From the NCBI GenBank assembly GCA_021325695.1, contig JAJTCR010000025.1, positions 1 through 9,724 on the forward strand: a stretch of 9,724 bases of DNA, in the 5' to 3' direction. Below, piece by piece: positions 1 to 7,197 of this stretch. The translations under genes and the position numbers were made by a program. The notes under the pieces were generated by a model, which saw nothing but the letters and a program-made list of their open reading frames with translations, was not told where the DNA came from and made no database searches. The number at the start of each line of letters is the position of its first letter. Position 1 is the stretch's first letter. The DNA comes from Steroidobacteraceae bacterium. Lineage in GTDB: Bacteria > Pseudomonadota > Gammaproteobacteria > Steroidobacterales > Steroidobacteraceae.

Positions 1-1
1 C

Positions 2-682
2 TGGCAGCAGGTGCTGTTCCTGCGGCTCAACCGCGAAATCACGGGATTCCCCGACGGCACCGAAGAAGATGCGCTGCTGCTGATCCCGGGCATCAGCTAT
101 GCGAGCCTGCCGCCGAATTTCCTGACCGGGTGGGTGCGCGACGCCGCCTATTACGTCGAGCTCTCGGGAAGTCCGCAGACGCTCGGGTCCGAATCGTCCT
201 ACCTGCGGTTCTACGGTCGCGCCGAGCGCGTCTGGAAAATCGGCGGGCCGTGGTACCTGCGCACGCGAGGAGAGCTCGGCACGAGCTGGATCGACGAGTT
301 CTCGGAGCTGCCCGCATCGCAACGCTTTTTCGCGGGCGGCGACCGCAGCGTGCGCGGCTTCGGTATCAACGAGCTGAGCCCGCCGCTCGACCCCGACAAG
401 ACGTCCGGGTCCACGTCCGGCACCGACGAAGGTGGCGGCGGCGAGCACAAGCTCGTCGGCAGCCTCGAACTCGAGCGCGATTTCCCCCGCAACTTCCGCG
501 GTGCAGTGTTCTTCGACATCGGCAATGCCTTCAACGACTGGAACACGCCGATGGAATACTCGGTCGGCGTGGGCGTGCGCTGGAAACTGCCGATGCTCAT
601 GATCGGCCTGGACGTCGCGCAGGCATTGTCAGAGGACGGCATGAAGCCGCGCGTCCACCTCAACATCACGCAGGTGCTCTAG
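2..682 (+). CDS. tamA: TamA, outer-membrane Omp85-family barrel subunit (3' part only)
   Basis: This is the C-terminal part of an Omp85/BamA-superfamily outer-membrane protein. The reading frame is open from base 2, so the gene starts upstream and the visible 226 codons cover much of the 16-strand barrel; the POTRA domains lie outside the window. The Omp85 signature is present as FAGGDRSVRGF, with the VRGF tetrad at 350-361 (loop 6). It is followed by alternating amphipathic strands such as AVFFDIGNAFNDW and a closing strand, VHLNITQVL. The assignment to TamA rather than BamA rests mainly on the next gene, tamB, which begins one base after this stop codon. In the family, TamA and TamB form an envelope-spanning module that helps insert some outer-membrane proteins and is implicated in phospholipid transport. 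A Gly/Ser/Thr-rich stretch follows the VRGF loop (about 395-451). Identity as Omp85 is firm; TamA is very likely. Confidence 0.9.
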   Translation, partial: WQQVLFLRLNREITGFPDGTEEDALLLIPGISYASLPPNFLTGWVRDAAYYVELSGSPQTLGSESSYLRFYGRAERVWKIGGPWYLRTRGELGTSWIDEFSELPASQRFFAGGDRSVRGFGINELSPPLDPDKTSGSTSGTDEGGGGEHKLVGSLELERDFPRNFRGAVFFDIGNAFNDWNTPMEYSVGVGVRWKLPMLMIGLDVAQALSEDGMKPRVHLNITQVL

Positions 683-683
683 C

Positions 684-3600
684 GTGCGCCGGCGGCTGGG
701 TGTCGTCCTCGCGGTCGTCACGCTGCTGCTGGTCGCCGTGCTCGGGGTGCTCCTCCAGCGCCTGCTCTACACGCAGGGCGGACTCGAGTTCGCATTACGC
801 CAGCTCGACCGGTTGCAGGGTGTCCGGATCGAAACCACGGGCGCGCGCGGCACACTGACGGGGCCGCTCGACGTCGAGCGGATCGTGGTCGATCACGAAG
901 CGCTGCACCTGGAGGCACGCGACCTGCACGTCGCGGTGCAGCCGGGCCCGCTGCTGGCCGGAACCGTGCGCCTGCACGACCTTTCGATTGGCCGGCTCGT
1001 CGTTCGGCTCAAGGAGCGGCCCGAGCGACCGAAGACGCCACCGCGCTTCCTGCCCACGGGACTTCGCATCGAGGCGCCATCGTTTCGCCTCGGCCCGACC
1101 GAGGTGACGCTGCAGGGCGGACGGAAGCTCGTCGTGAACGAGGCGACGGGATCGGTTGCGCTCACTCGCTGGCGGCTCGACGTCGACCCGCTCGATGCGC
1201 GCGGGCCGAACGGCGGCATCGCCGGCTCGTTCGCGCTGCGGGCGACGGAGCCGTTCGGGCTGCGTACGAACCTCCGCGGGGAGTGGCGCTTACCGGAAGA
1301 CGCGTTCGATTATCGCTTCCGCGTGGAGACGCGCGGCAAGCTCGACCGGCTCGCTGCCGAACTCTACCTCGACGCCCCGGCCAAGCTGAGCTTCTCCGGC
1401 ACGCTGCTCGACCTGACGGAAAACCCACGCGCACAAGGCACGTTTCGCCTGGCCGAATTCGACGGCTCGCCGTGGCTGCCGCCCGAACGGATCCCCCAGC
1501 TGACCGGCACGATCGCGCTCGCGGCCGGCCGCAATGGCGTCGGCTTCGACGGCACGCTCACCTCCCCGGCGCTGCCGGGACAACAGGTGCGCCTGCAGGG
1601 GAGCGGCCGATTCGCCGAGCGCGTGCTCGAGATCGCCAGCTTCCGGGCGTGGTTGCCGCGCATCGGGCTGGCGCTGACGTCGAACGGACGCGTCGAACTC
1701 GCTCCGCCCGACGCCCCCGAGGGCACGCTGCCCCGGCTGGCGCTGTCGGGCGAATGGACGGCGCTGCGCTGGCCGCTCGACGAACGCGCGACGCCGGTCG
1801 TCGTGAGTCCGCAAGGCGTGTACACGCTCGAAGGAGCGATCCCTTACGCCTTCAGGACGCGCGCGGAGGTCGAAGGCGGCGCGCTGCCGCGCGTCAGTTT
1901 CGAAGCGACGGGCGCGGTCGACAAGCAGTCGCTTTCGCTCGAACGTCTCGACGGTTACGCACTGCGCGGACGCATCGGGGCCCGCGGTCGGCTGCAATGG
2001 ACCGGGCCGCAGCCCTGGGGCTTCGACGTCGACGCGCGTTCACTCGCGATCCACGAGTTGCGCCCCGGCGTGAACGGGACGATCAGCGCGCGCGGCAGGA
2101 TCGCCGGCGCCGGCCTCACGGCGGCGGCGCCGTGGACCGCGCGACTCTCGTCGCTGTCGGGAACGATGTTCGGCCGTCCGCTGACCGGTCGCGGCGAGAT
2201 CGCACATCGCGACCGCATCTTCGAGCTGCGCGACGTGCGCATCGCCAACGGGCCGTCGTTCGCGGACGTGCGTGGCCGCGTCGGCGCGCAGATGCTCGAC
2301 CTCGACTGGAACCTCGATCTGCGGTCCCTGGCCATCGTTGCACCGGGCATGGCCGGCCAGCTGGTGTCGCGCGGCAACGCCCGCGGCTCGCCGCGACGAC
2401 CGCAGGTGAACGCCACGGCGCACGTGCAACGTTTCGCCTACGCGGGCCTGACGGTCAACGACGTCGCCGCCGACGTCGACCTCGACAGCAGCGACCGCCG
2501 GCGGTCACGCATCGCCGTCAACGCGAGCTACGTCGCGACGGGCATGCTCGACTTCGACTCCGTTCGTGTCGGCCTCGAGGGCCTCGTGAGCGACCACGCC
2601 CTCGAGGTCGAGTTCAACTCGCCGGGCAATCCCGAGCGCAGGATCGCCGAATTCCAGGGCCGGATCGCGGCCGACGGCGGGCTCGACCTCGCAACCAGGG
2701 ACTGGTCCGGGGACCTGACGCAGGCGAAAGTCGAATTCGCCGAGGGCGACGAGGCCAGTCTCATCCAGCCCGCATCGATCAGCCTGGGCCCGGACCTGCA
2801 GCGTTCCGCGCCGCTGTGCCTGCGCACGGCCGACGATGCGCGACTGTGCGTGGAGGGCGAGCATCGGGTGGCCCCGCAGCGATCCTGGCGCGTCATCTAC
2901 AGCCTGCAGGACTGGCCGCTCAAGCGACTGCTGCGCACCATGCTCGGCTGGCGCGAGTTCGACGGGCGGCTGCAGGCGAGCGGCTGGGCCGAGCAGGAGC
3001 CCGGCAAGCCGTGGGTGGGCGGCAGCACGGTGCTCGTGCACGAGCCGGCCTTCGACATGCGGCGCAACAAGTTCCGCACCGAACGCATCCAGCTCGGCAG
3101 CAGCCGCGTCGACCTCTTCGTCGAGCCGAGCGAGATGCGCGCGGAAGTGAACCTCGAGGTGGACGAGACGACCAGCCTGCGCGGGGAGGCGTTCGTCGAC
3201 CGTCGTGCAAACCTGCTCGACTCGCCGGTGCGCGGACAGGTCGTCGGTCGCTCCGAGGCGATCAAGGTCCTGCCCCTGCTGGTGCCCGAGATCGATCGCG
3301 CGGTCGGCCGCCTCGACGGCCAGGTCTCGGTGGGCGGCCGGCTCGGCGCACCCGAGTTCACCGGTGACTTCCAGCTGCGCGACGGCCGCCTCGATCTCTA
3401 CCGCACCAACCTGACTATATCGGCGCTGCAGGCGGACGGGTCGTTCGCCGGCGACGCGCTGCAGTTCAGGGCGACCGGCCAGACGGCCAAGGGGCGGCTC
3501 GAGGTCGACGGCAACTTTGGCTGGCCGCAAGGGCAGCTGACCGGCACGATGCGGCTCAGGGGCGACGACCTGCTCGTCGCCGACACCCCCGATTTTCGCG

Positions 3601-4493
3601 TGCTGGCGTCGCCCGACATCGAGCTGCACGCCGGCAAGGACGGGTACCGCGTCGATGGCCAGGTGCGGATCCCGACGGCGCGCATCTCGCCGCGCGAATT
3701 GACGAGCAAGGTCGACACGTCGCCGGACGAGCGCATCGTCGGCGTGCCTGACCTGGACGACGAGGCCGCGCGGTCCACTGCGGCGCACTTCACGTCGAGC
3801 ATCAAGGTCGTCCTGGGAGAGGCGGTGCGCGTCGAAGCCTATGGCCTCAAGGCCCGGCTCGGCGGCGACGTCACGGTGTCGACGGTGCCCGACGACGTCG
3901 CGCGCGGCAATGGCACCATCAGCGTCGTCGAGGGCGAATACAAGGCGTTCGGGCAGGACGTGACGATCACGAAGGGACTGCTCACGTACCGCCAGGCGCC
4001 GCTCAACGAACCCCAGCTCGACATCGTCGCCGAACGCAAGATCAAGGACACCGACATCACGGTCGCGGTCAACGTCCGCGGCATGCTCGACAACCCGTTC
4101 ATCGCGATCACGTCGACGCCGTCCATGCCGAGCAACGAAGCGCTGTCGTACCTGCTGACCGGACGCTCGATCGACACGCTGCAGTCCGGCGAGGCCGCCA
4201 ACGTCAACCAGGCCGCGGAGAGCCTCGCGATCAGCGGCGGCGGGTTGCTGCTCGGCGGCCTCGGCACGAAGCTCGGACTGGACGAGTTCTCGGTCGAACG
4301 GACCGGCGAGGACGACACCTCGGTCGTCCTGGGCAAGGCGCTGTCGCCGAACCTGTTCGTGAGCTACGGCATCTCGATCGCGGAGGCCATCAACACGATC
4401 AAGCTCCGTTACACGTTGAACAAGCACTGGTCGGTGAAGGCCGAGTCGGGGCTCGAGCAGAGCGCGGACTTCGAGTATCGCATCGAACGTTGA
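684..4493 (+). CDS. tamB: TamB, inner-membrane-anchored translocation and assembly module protein
   Basis: This is a 1269-residue protein, close to the roughly 1260 residues of Escherichia coli TamB. The start is GTG at 684, one base after the tamA stop, with AGGTG at 672-676 as ribosome binding site inside the end of tamA, which suggests translational coupling. Residues 1-4 are basic (MRRR) and about 5-25 form a hydrophobic signal-anchor, so the rest is periplasmic. The body is a long run of beta-rich, AsmA/VPS13-like repeats, consistent with a hydrophobic groove spanning the periplasm. About residues 920-1269 are the TamB/DUF490 domain, including NEALSYLLTGRSID and the C-terminal QSADFEYRIER, which resembles the family ending. 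A cysteine pair, C712 and C722, lies ten residues apart and may form a disulphide. The protein is expected to pair with TamA at the outer membrane. Long overlapping open frames in other phases reflect high GC. Confidence 0.95.
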   Translation: MRRRLGVVLAVVTLLLVAVLGVLLQRLLYTQGGLEFALRQLDRLQGVRIETTGARGTLTGPLDVERIVVDHEALHLEARDLHVAVQPGPLLAGTVRLHDLSIGRLVVRLKERPERPKTPPRFLPTGLRIEAPSFRLGPTEVTLQGGRKLVVNEATGSVALTRWRLDVDPLDARGPNGGIAGSFALRATEPFGLRTNLRGEWRLPEDAFDYRFRVETRGKLDRLAAELYLDAPAKLSFSGTLLDLTENPRAQGTFRLAEFDGSPWLPPERIPQLTGTIALAAGRNGVGFDGTLTSPALPGQQVRLQGSGRFAERVLEIASFRAWLPRIGLALTSNGRVELAPPDAPEGTLPRLALSGEWTALRWPLDERATPVVVSPQGVYTLEGAIPYAFRTRAEVEGGALPRVSFEATGAVDKQSLSLERLDGYALRGRIGARGRLQWTGPQPWGFDVDARSLAIHELRPGVNGTISARGRIAGAGLTAAAPWTARLSSLSGTMFGRPLTGRGEIAHRDRIFELRDVRIANGPSFADVRGRVGAQMLDLDWNLDLRSLAIVAPGMAGQLVSRGNARGSPRRPQVNATAHVQRFAYAGLTVNDVAADVDLDSSDRRRSRIAVNASYVATGMLDFDSVRVGLEGLVSDHALEVEFNSPGNPERRIAEFQGRIAADGGLDLATRDWSGDLTQAKVEFAEGDEASLIQPASISLGPDLQRSAPLCLRTADDARLCVEGEHRVAPQRSWRVIYSLQDWPLKRLLRTMLGWREFDGRLQASGWAEQEPGKPWVGGSTVLVHEPAFDMRRNKFRTERIQLGSSRVDLFVEPSEMRAEVNLEVDETTSLRGEAFVDRRANLLDSPVRGQVVGRSEAIKVLPLLVPEIDRAVGRLDGQVSVGGRLGAPEFTGDFQLRDGRLDLYRTNLTISALQADGSFAGDALQFRATGQTAKGRLEVDGNFGWPQGQLTGTMRLRGDDLLVADTPDFRVLASPDIELHAGKDGYRVDGQVRIPTARISPRELTSKVDTSPDERIVGVPDLDDEAARSTAAHFTSSIKVVLGEAVRVEAYGLKARLGGDVTVSTVPDDVARGNGTISVVEGEYKAFGQDVTITKGLLTYRQAPLNEPQLDIVAERKIKDTDITVAVNVRGMLDNPFIAITSTPSMPSNEALSYLLTGRSIDTLQSGEAANVNQAAESLAISGGGLLLGGLGTKLGLDEFSVERTGEDDTSVVLGKALSPNLFVSYGISIAEAINTIKLRYTLNKHWSVKAESGLEQSADFEYRIER

Positions 4494-4740
4494 CGCTGCA
4501 CTCGAGGTCGAGCAGCGCAGCATCGATGCTCGATGACGATGACGGTCGACGCCAGGTCCTTTGCGCCATGGACGTTGCATGCGCCGTGCGACGTTCTCAG
4601 GCGCTGCGAACGAGCTCAGGCCCGTGCGACGTGTCGGCACGGAGCCGGTTTCAGATTCCGGATCTGAACGCCTCGAGCCACCTCGTGCACGCGCCCAGGT
4701 TGGCAGGCGCTACCCGACACCAAATCAGCGCCAGCGGCGC
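4494..4740. other. Convergent intergenic gap between tamB and the NUDIX gene
   Basis: No convincing gene is seen in these 247 bases between two converging stop codons. The region holds a perfect 12-bp palindrome, AGCATCGATGCT (4519-4530). It also holds a 7-bp inverted repeat, TTCAGAT and ATCTGAA, around a five-base loop (4650-4668). An imperfect GC hairpin lies at about 4623-4641 (CGTGC...GCACG with an inner GAC/GTC). None is followed by a clear run of T on either strand, so a bidirectional intrinsic terminator is possible but not demonstrated; Rho-dependent ending is equally likely. Confidence 0.4.
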
Positions 4741-5391
4741 TCAGTCGAAGTCCGTCGGAATGCCGGGTTCGAGCCAGTGCTGCCGCATGCGCAGGACCTG
4801 CGTGGGCGTGCAGCGACCGAGCGACATCGGCGGCAGCGCATGCGGATCGAAGAAGCCGACCGCGTCCGTCTCGTAACTGCCGTGGACCTCGCCGCCCTCG
4901 ACGTCGCAGAGGAAGAAGGCCTTCCAGCTGTGAAAGATCGACGGCGTGTGGCCGTGCAAGTTGCGGTCGTAGAGCGCCGCGAGCTTGCGCACGCTCGTGC
5001 GCAGTCCCGCCTCCTGCTCGATCTCGCGCCGCACCGCTCCCGACGGCGAATCGTTGACGTCGGCCCAGCCGCCGGGCAGCGTCCACAATCCCTCGTGCGC
5101 CTCGCGCACCAGCAGGACGTGGCCGTCCTCCGGCCGGAACACCGCACCCCGGACCTCGATCTTCGGCGTCACGTAACCGGTTTCGCGTGCCCACTTCCGC
5201 TCGAGCTCCACCGGGCTGATCCGCGACCCGCCCGCGAGCAGTTCGACCGCGATGCGCTCGATCTGCTCGTAACGCTCGCGGTCGTACTCGTCGCGGCAGA
5301 AGTGCAGGCCCGTGCGCGCGAGCGCATGCAGGCTGCGCACGAGCGCGAGGCGGTGCCCGGAATCGCCATCCGGCGACGCGGCGTGGCTCAT
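4741..5391 (-). CDS. NUDIX hydrolase with Nudix_N-type N-terminal domain
   Basis: This is a 216-residue cytoplasmic protein. Residues about 14-55 match the helical N-terminal domain seen in YjhB/ADP-ribose-pyrophosphatase-like NUDIX proteins (GLHFCRDEYDRERYEQIERI). The NUDIX fold follows from about residue 75, with LWTLPGGWADV leading into the NUDIX box at residues 108-130. Such enzymes hydrolyse nucleoside diphosphates linked to another group, often ADP-ribose or NADH-type substrates; the substrate here cannot be read from sequence. The box departs from GX5EX7REUXEEXGU at two places: D114 replaces the first E, and Q126 replaces the first glutamate of the EE pair (E123 and E127 are kept). ATG at 5391 was chosen because the family N-terminus begins soon after it. 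An in-frame ATG at 5463 would add 24 unrelated residues and lie inside the ArgR operator. No strong ribosome binding site is visible. It is divergent from argR and convergent with tamB. Confidence 0.85.
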   Translation of the reverse strand: MSHAASPDGDSGHRLALVRSLHALARTGLHFCRDEYDRERYEQIERIAVELLAGGSRISPVELERKWARETGYVTPKIEVRGAVFRPEDGHVLLVREAHEGLWTLPGGWADVNDSPSGAVRREIEQEAGLRTSVRKLAALYDRNLHGHTPSIFHSWKAFFLCDVEGGEVHGSYETDAVGFFDPHALPPMSLGRCTPTQVLRMRQHWLEPGIPTDFD

Positions 5392-5416
5392 GGTCGTGCA
5401 CCGTGCCCGGCCGGTC

Positions 5417-5445
5417 TTGACAGTGCTTGCATAATTATGCACATT
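5417..5445 (+). promoter_or_regulatory. Probable promoter of the arginine operon
   Basis: A perfect -35 hexamer, TTGACA, lies at 5417-5422. At 17 bp spacing the -10 would be CACATT (5440-5445), a weak match to TATAAT with three of six bases. Transcription would begin near 5452, leaving a leader of about 30 bases before the argR GTG. The two ArgR-type operators cover the spacer, the -10 and the start point, as expected for repression. The -35 is convincing; the -10 is inferred from spacing. Confidence 0.5.
5426..5443. promoter_or_regulatory. ARG box 1 (ArgR operator)
   Basis: The core TGCATAATTATGCA (5428-5441) is a perfect 14-bp palindrome. Against the Escherichia coli ARG-box core TGAATWWWWATTCA it differs only by one symmetric base in each half (C for A, G for T). 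It sits immediately upstream of argR and overlaps the promoter spacer and -10, which fits autorepression by arginine-bound ArgR hexamer. It also lies 35 bp from the start of the divergent NUDIX gene. Confidence 0.75.
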
Positions 5446-5446
5446 T

Positions 5447-5464
5447 GCGCGTCTTTTATTCACC
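5447..5464. promoter_or_regulatory. ARG box 2 (weaker ArgR operator half)
   Basis: The core at 5449-5462 has an exact ARG-box right half with its AT centre (TTTTATTCA) but a degenerate left half. Its centre (5455.5) is exactly 21 bp from that of box 1 (5434.5), so two 18-bp boxes are separated by 3 bp. This is the classic geometry of paired ARG boxes bound by one ArgR hexamer. The spacing is the main reason for calling this site. Confidence 0.55.
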
Positions 5465-5467
5465 TAT

Positions 5468-5474
5468 AGGAAAG
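5468..5474 (+). promoter_or_regulatory. Ribosome binding site of argR
   Basis: AGGAAAG lies eight bases before the GTG at 5483. It supports that GTG as the start of argR; no ATG alternative gives the full family N-terminus. Confidence 0.7.
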
Positions 5475-5482
5475 AAGCCGCC

Positions 5483-5938
5483 GTGGCCAGCCAGATCGAC
5501 GCACAGACCCTGCGCCGGGACGCGATCGTCCGCATCCTGCGCCAGAGCGCCGTGGCCCGGCAGGCCGAGCTGGTGGCGCGGCTCGCGCGCGAAGGGTTCG
5601 AGGCCACGCAATCGAGCGTGAGCCGCGACCTGCGTGAGCTCGGCGTGGTCAAGGGCGCGGATCGCTACCTGCTGCCCGCGGCGGAGGACGCGCTGACGCC
5701 GAGCCACTTCGAGACGGTGCGAGCGTTCGTCAAGGGCTATCGCGCCTCCGGCCCGACGCTCACGGTGCTGCGCACGTCGGCCGGCACGGCACAGAGCGTG
5801 GCCATCGCGCTCGACAAGGCGCGCTGGCCCGAGGTCGTCGGGACGATCGCGGGCGACGACACGATCTTCATCGCCACGGAGAGCGCCCGGGCGCAGCGTC
5901 GGCTGCACGAGCACCTCCGTACCACGTTCGGACGCTGA
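5483..5938 (+). CDS. argR: Arginine repressor ArgR
   Basis: This is a 151-residue protein, the normal length for ArgR/AhrC. Residues 1-70 form the winged helix-turn-helix DNA-binding domain: RRDAIVRILR is the first helix and SSVSRDLREL (44-53) the recognition helix, the family hallmark. Residues about 80-151 are the oligomerisation and arginine-binding domain, with GTAQSVAIALD (101-111) and GTIAGDDT (120-127). D125 and D126 correspond to the aspartate pair that contacts L-arginine and drives hexamer formation. It begins with GTG and is the first gene of the arginine operon, just downstream of two ARG boxes, so it probably represses itself and the following genes when arginine is abundant. Its stop is ten bases before argG. 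No residue expected in the signature motifs is missing. Confidence 0.96.
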   Translation: MASQIDAQTLRRDAIVRILRQSAVARQAELVARLAREGFEATQSSVSRDLRELGVVKGADRYLLPAAEDALTPSHFETVRAFVKGYRASGPTLTVLRTSAGTAQSVAIALDKARWPEVVGTIAGDDTIFIATESARAQRRLHEHLRTTFGR

Positions 5939-5948
5939 GATTCCTTCG

Positions 5949-7169
5949 ATGACCACGACTGCCCAGGGCGACCAGAAGCCCATCCTGCTCGCTTTTTCCG
6001 GCGGACTCGATACCTCGTTCTGCGTGCCCTGGCTCGCCGAGACCTACGGCCGTCCGATCGTCACGCTCACGGTCAACACGGGCGGCATCGACGCCGACGC
6101 CGCGGCGACGCTCGAACGACGGTCGCGCGCGCTCGGGGCGATTGCGCATCATCTCGTGGACGCGCGCACCGGGTACTTCGAGCAGGTGCTCAAGTACCTG
6201 GTCATGGGCAACGTGCGTCGCGGCAATCTGTACCCGCTCTGCGTCGGCGCCGAGCGCGTCCTGCAGGCGCAGACCGTTGCCAGGTTCGCACGTGAACTCG
6301 GCACCGACGTCACGGCCCACGGCTCGACCGCGGCCGGCAACGACCAGGTGCGCTTCGAGGTCGCGCTGCGGACGCTGGCGCCCGAACTGGAGATCCTCGC
6401 GCCGGTGCGCGACCGGGCGTTCAAGCGCCCCGAGCAACTCGAATACCTGACTTCGCGCGGGCTGCCGGTGCCGTCGTTCGGAGCGGCGTACTCCGTCAAT
6501 CGTGGCCTGTGGGGAGTCACGATCGGCGGCAAGGAGACGCTCGTCTCGGAAACCTGCATACCGGACGACGCCTGGGTGCTCACCCGGGATGCGTTCGCGC
6601 AGGCGCACCCGCCGGAGCGTCACACGATCGGTTTCGACTGCGGCGTGCCCTGCTCGCTCGACGGCCGCACGCTCGATCCGGTTTCATTGATCGAGCAGGT
6701 CGAGGCCATCGGCGCGAAGTTCGGCGTCGGTCGCGGCATCCACCTCGGCGACACGATCATCGGCTTCAAGGGTCGGGTCGCGTTCGAGGCGCCGGCGGCA
6801 GAAGTATTGCTCACCGCGCACCGCGAGCTCGAAAAGCTGGTCCTGTCGGCCCGACAGCAGCGCACCAAGGATCTCCTCGCCGGCCCCTACGGCGACCTGG
6901 TGCACGAAGGCCAGCACCTCGATCCGGTCTGTCGCGACATGGAGGCGTTCTTCGTTTCGACGCAGCAGCGCGTGACCGGCGAAGTGCACCTGCTGTTCCG
7001 GCCCGGCGTGCTGTTCGTCGAGGGCACGTCGTCGCGATTCTCGCTGATGAAGGCCTCGAAAGGAGCCTACGGCGAATCGGCCGGCGAGTGGACGCCGGAG
7101 GATGCGCACGGGTTCTCGAAGATGCTCGCCCTGCCGGGCATTTTCTACACGCGTGCCGGTCGCAACTGA
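5949..7169 (+). CDS. argG: Argininosuccinate synthase
   Basis: This 406-residue cytoplasmic enzyme joins citrulline and aspartate with ATP to give argininosuccinate, the penultimate step of arginine synthesis. The N-terminal PP-loop is AFSGGLDTS (residues 15-23), which holds the ATP pyrophosphate. The second nucleotide/citrulline motif is HGSTAAGNDQVRFE, starting at H124. Further family motifs are YSVNRGLWG and IGGKETL. The variants HGST-AGNDQVRF, NVRRGNLYPL and GLWG-IGGKETL look, from memory, more like the Bacteroidetes-type ArgG than the Escherichia coli or Xanthomonas enzymes. It starts at ATG 5949, ten bases after argR, with only a weak GAGA ribosome site overlapping the argR stop, so translation is probably coupled. 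Arginine repression through the operator before argR is expected. Confidence 0.96.
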   Translation: MTTTAQGDQKPILLAFSGGLDTSFCVPWLAETYGRPIVTLTVNTGGIDADAAATLERRSRALGAIAHHLVDARTGYFEQVLKYLVMGNVRRGNLYPLCVGAERVLQAQTVARFARELGTDVTAHGSTAAGNDQVRFEVALRTLAPELEILAPVRDRAFKRPEQLEYLTSRGLPVPSFGAAYSVNRGLWGVTIGGKETLVSETCIPDDAWVLTRDAFAQAHPPERHTIGFDCGVPCSLDGRTLDPVSLIEQVEAIGAKFGVGRGIHLGDTIIGFKGRVAFEAPAAEVLLTAHRELEKLVLSARQQRTKDLLAGPYGDLVHEGQHLDPVCRDMEAFFVSTQQRVTGEVHLLFRPGVLFVEGTSSRFSLMKASKGAYGESAGEWTPEDAHGFSKMLALPGIFYTRAGRN

Positions 7170-7180
7170 GCGCCGAGGCC

Positions 7181-7187
7181 AGGGGGA
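7181..7187 (+). promoter_or_regulatory. Ribosome binding site of the unknown P-loop gene
   Basis: AGGGGGA lies ten bases before the ATG at 7198. It decides the start against an in-frame ATG at 7102 that lies inside argG and would add 32 residues with no family character. Confidence 0.75.
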
Positions 7188-7197
7188 CTTTCACCGA

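Noticed and set aside
650..682. TamA ends in leucine rather than the terminal phenylalanine common in outer-membrane proteins
   Set aside because: As far as I recall, TamA proteins commonly end in leucine, so this is probably normal for the family.
1283..3367. A 694-codon plus-strand open frame inside tamB in another phase
   Set aside because: It is extremely arginine-rich and without domain character; tamB itself has clear family features across the same bases.
2505..4640. A 711-codon open frame on the minus strand across tamB
   Set aside because: It runs antisense to tamB, has arginine/alanine/aspartate-rich composition with no recognisable motif, and is explained by the strong GC bias of tamB codon positions.
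5392..5463. ATG at 5463 as start of the NUDIX gene, giving 240 residues
   Set aside because: The extra 24 residues have no family match and would be encoded by the operator and promoter region; ATG at 5391 gives the expected N-terminal domain.
4561..5469. A 302-codon plus-strand open frame opposite the NUDIX gene
   Set aside because: The minus-strand frame carries the NUDIX domains; the plus-strand product has no motif and would run through the ArgR operator.
7102..7197. Upstream in-frame ATG that would extend the P-loop protein by 32 residues
   Set aside because: It lies inside argG, and a good ribosome site sits just before the ATG at 7198.
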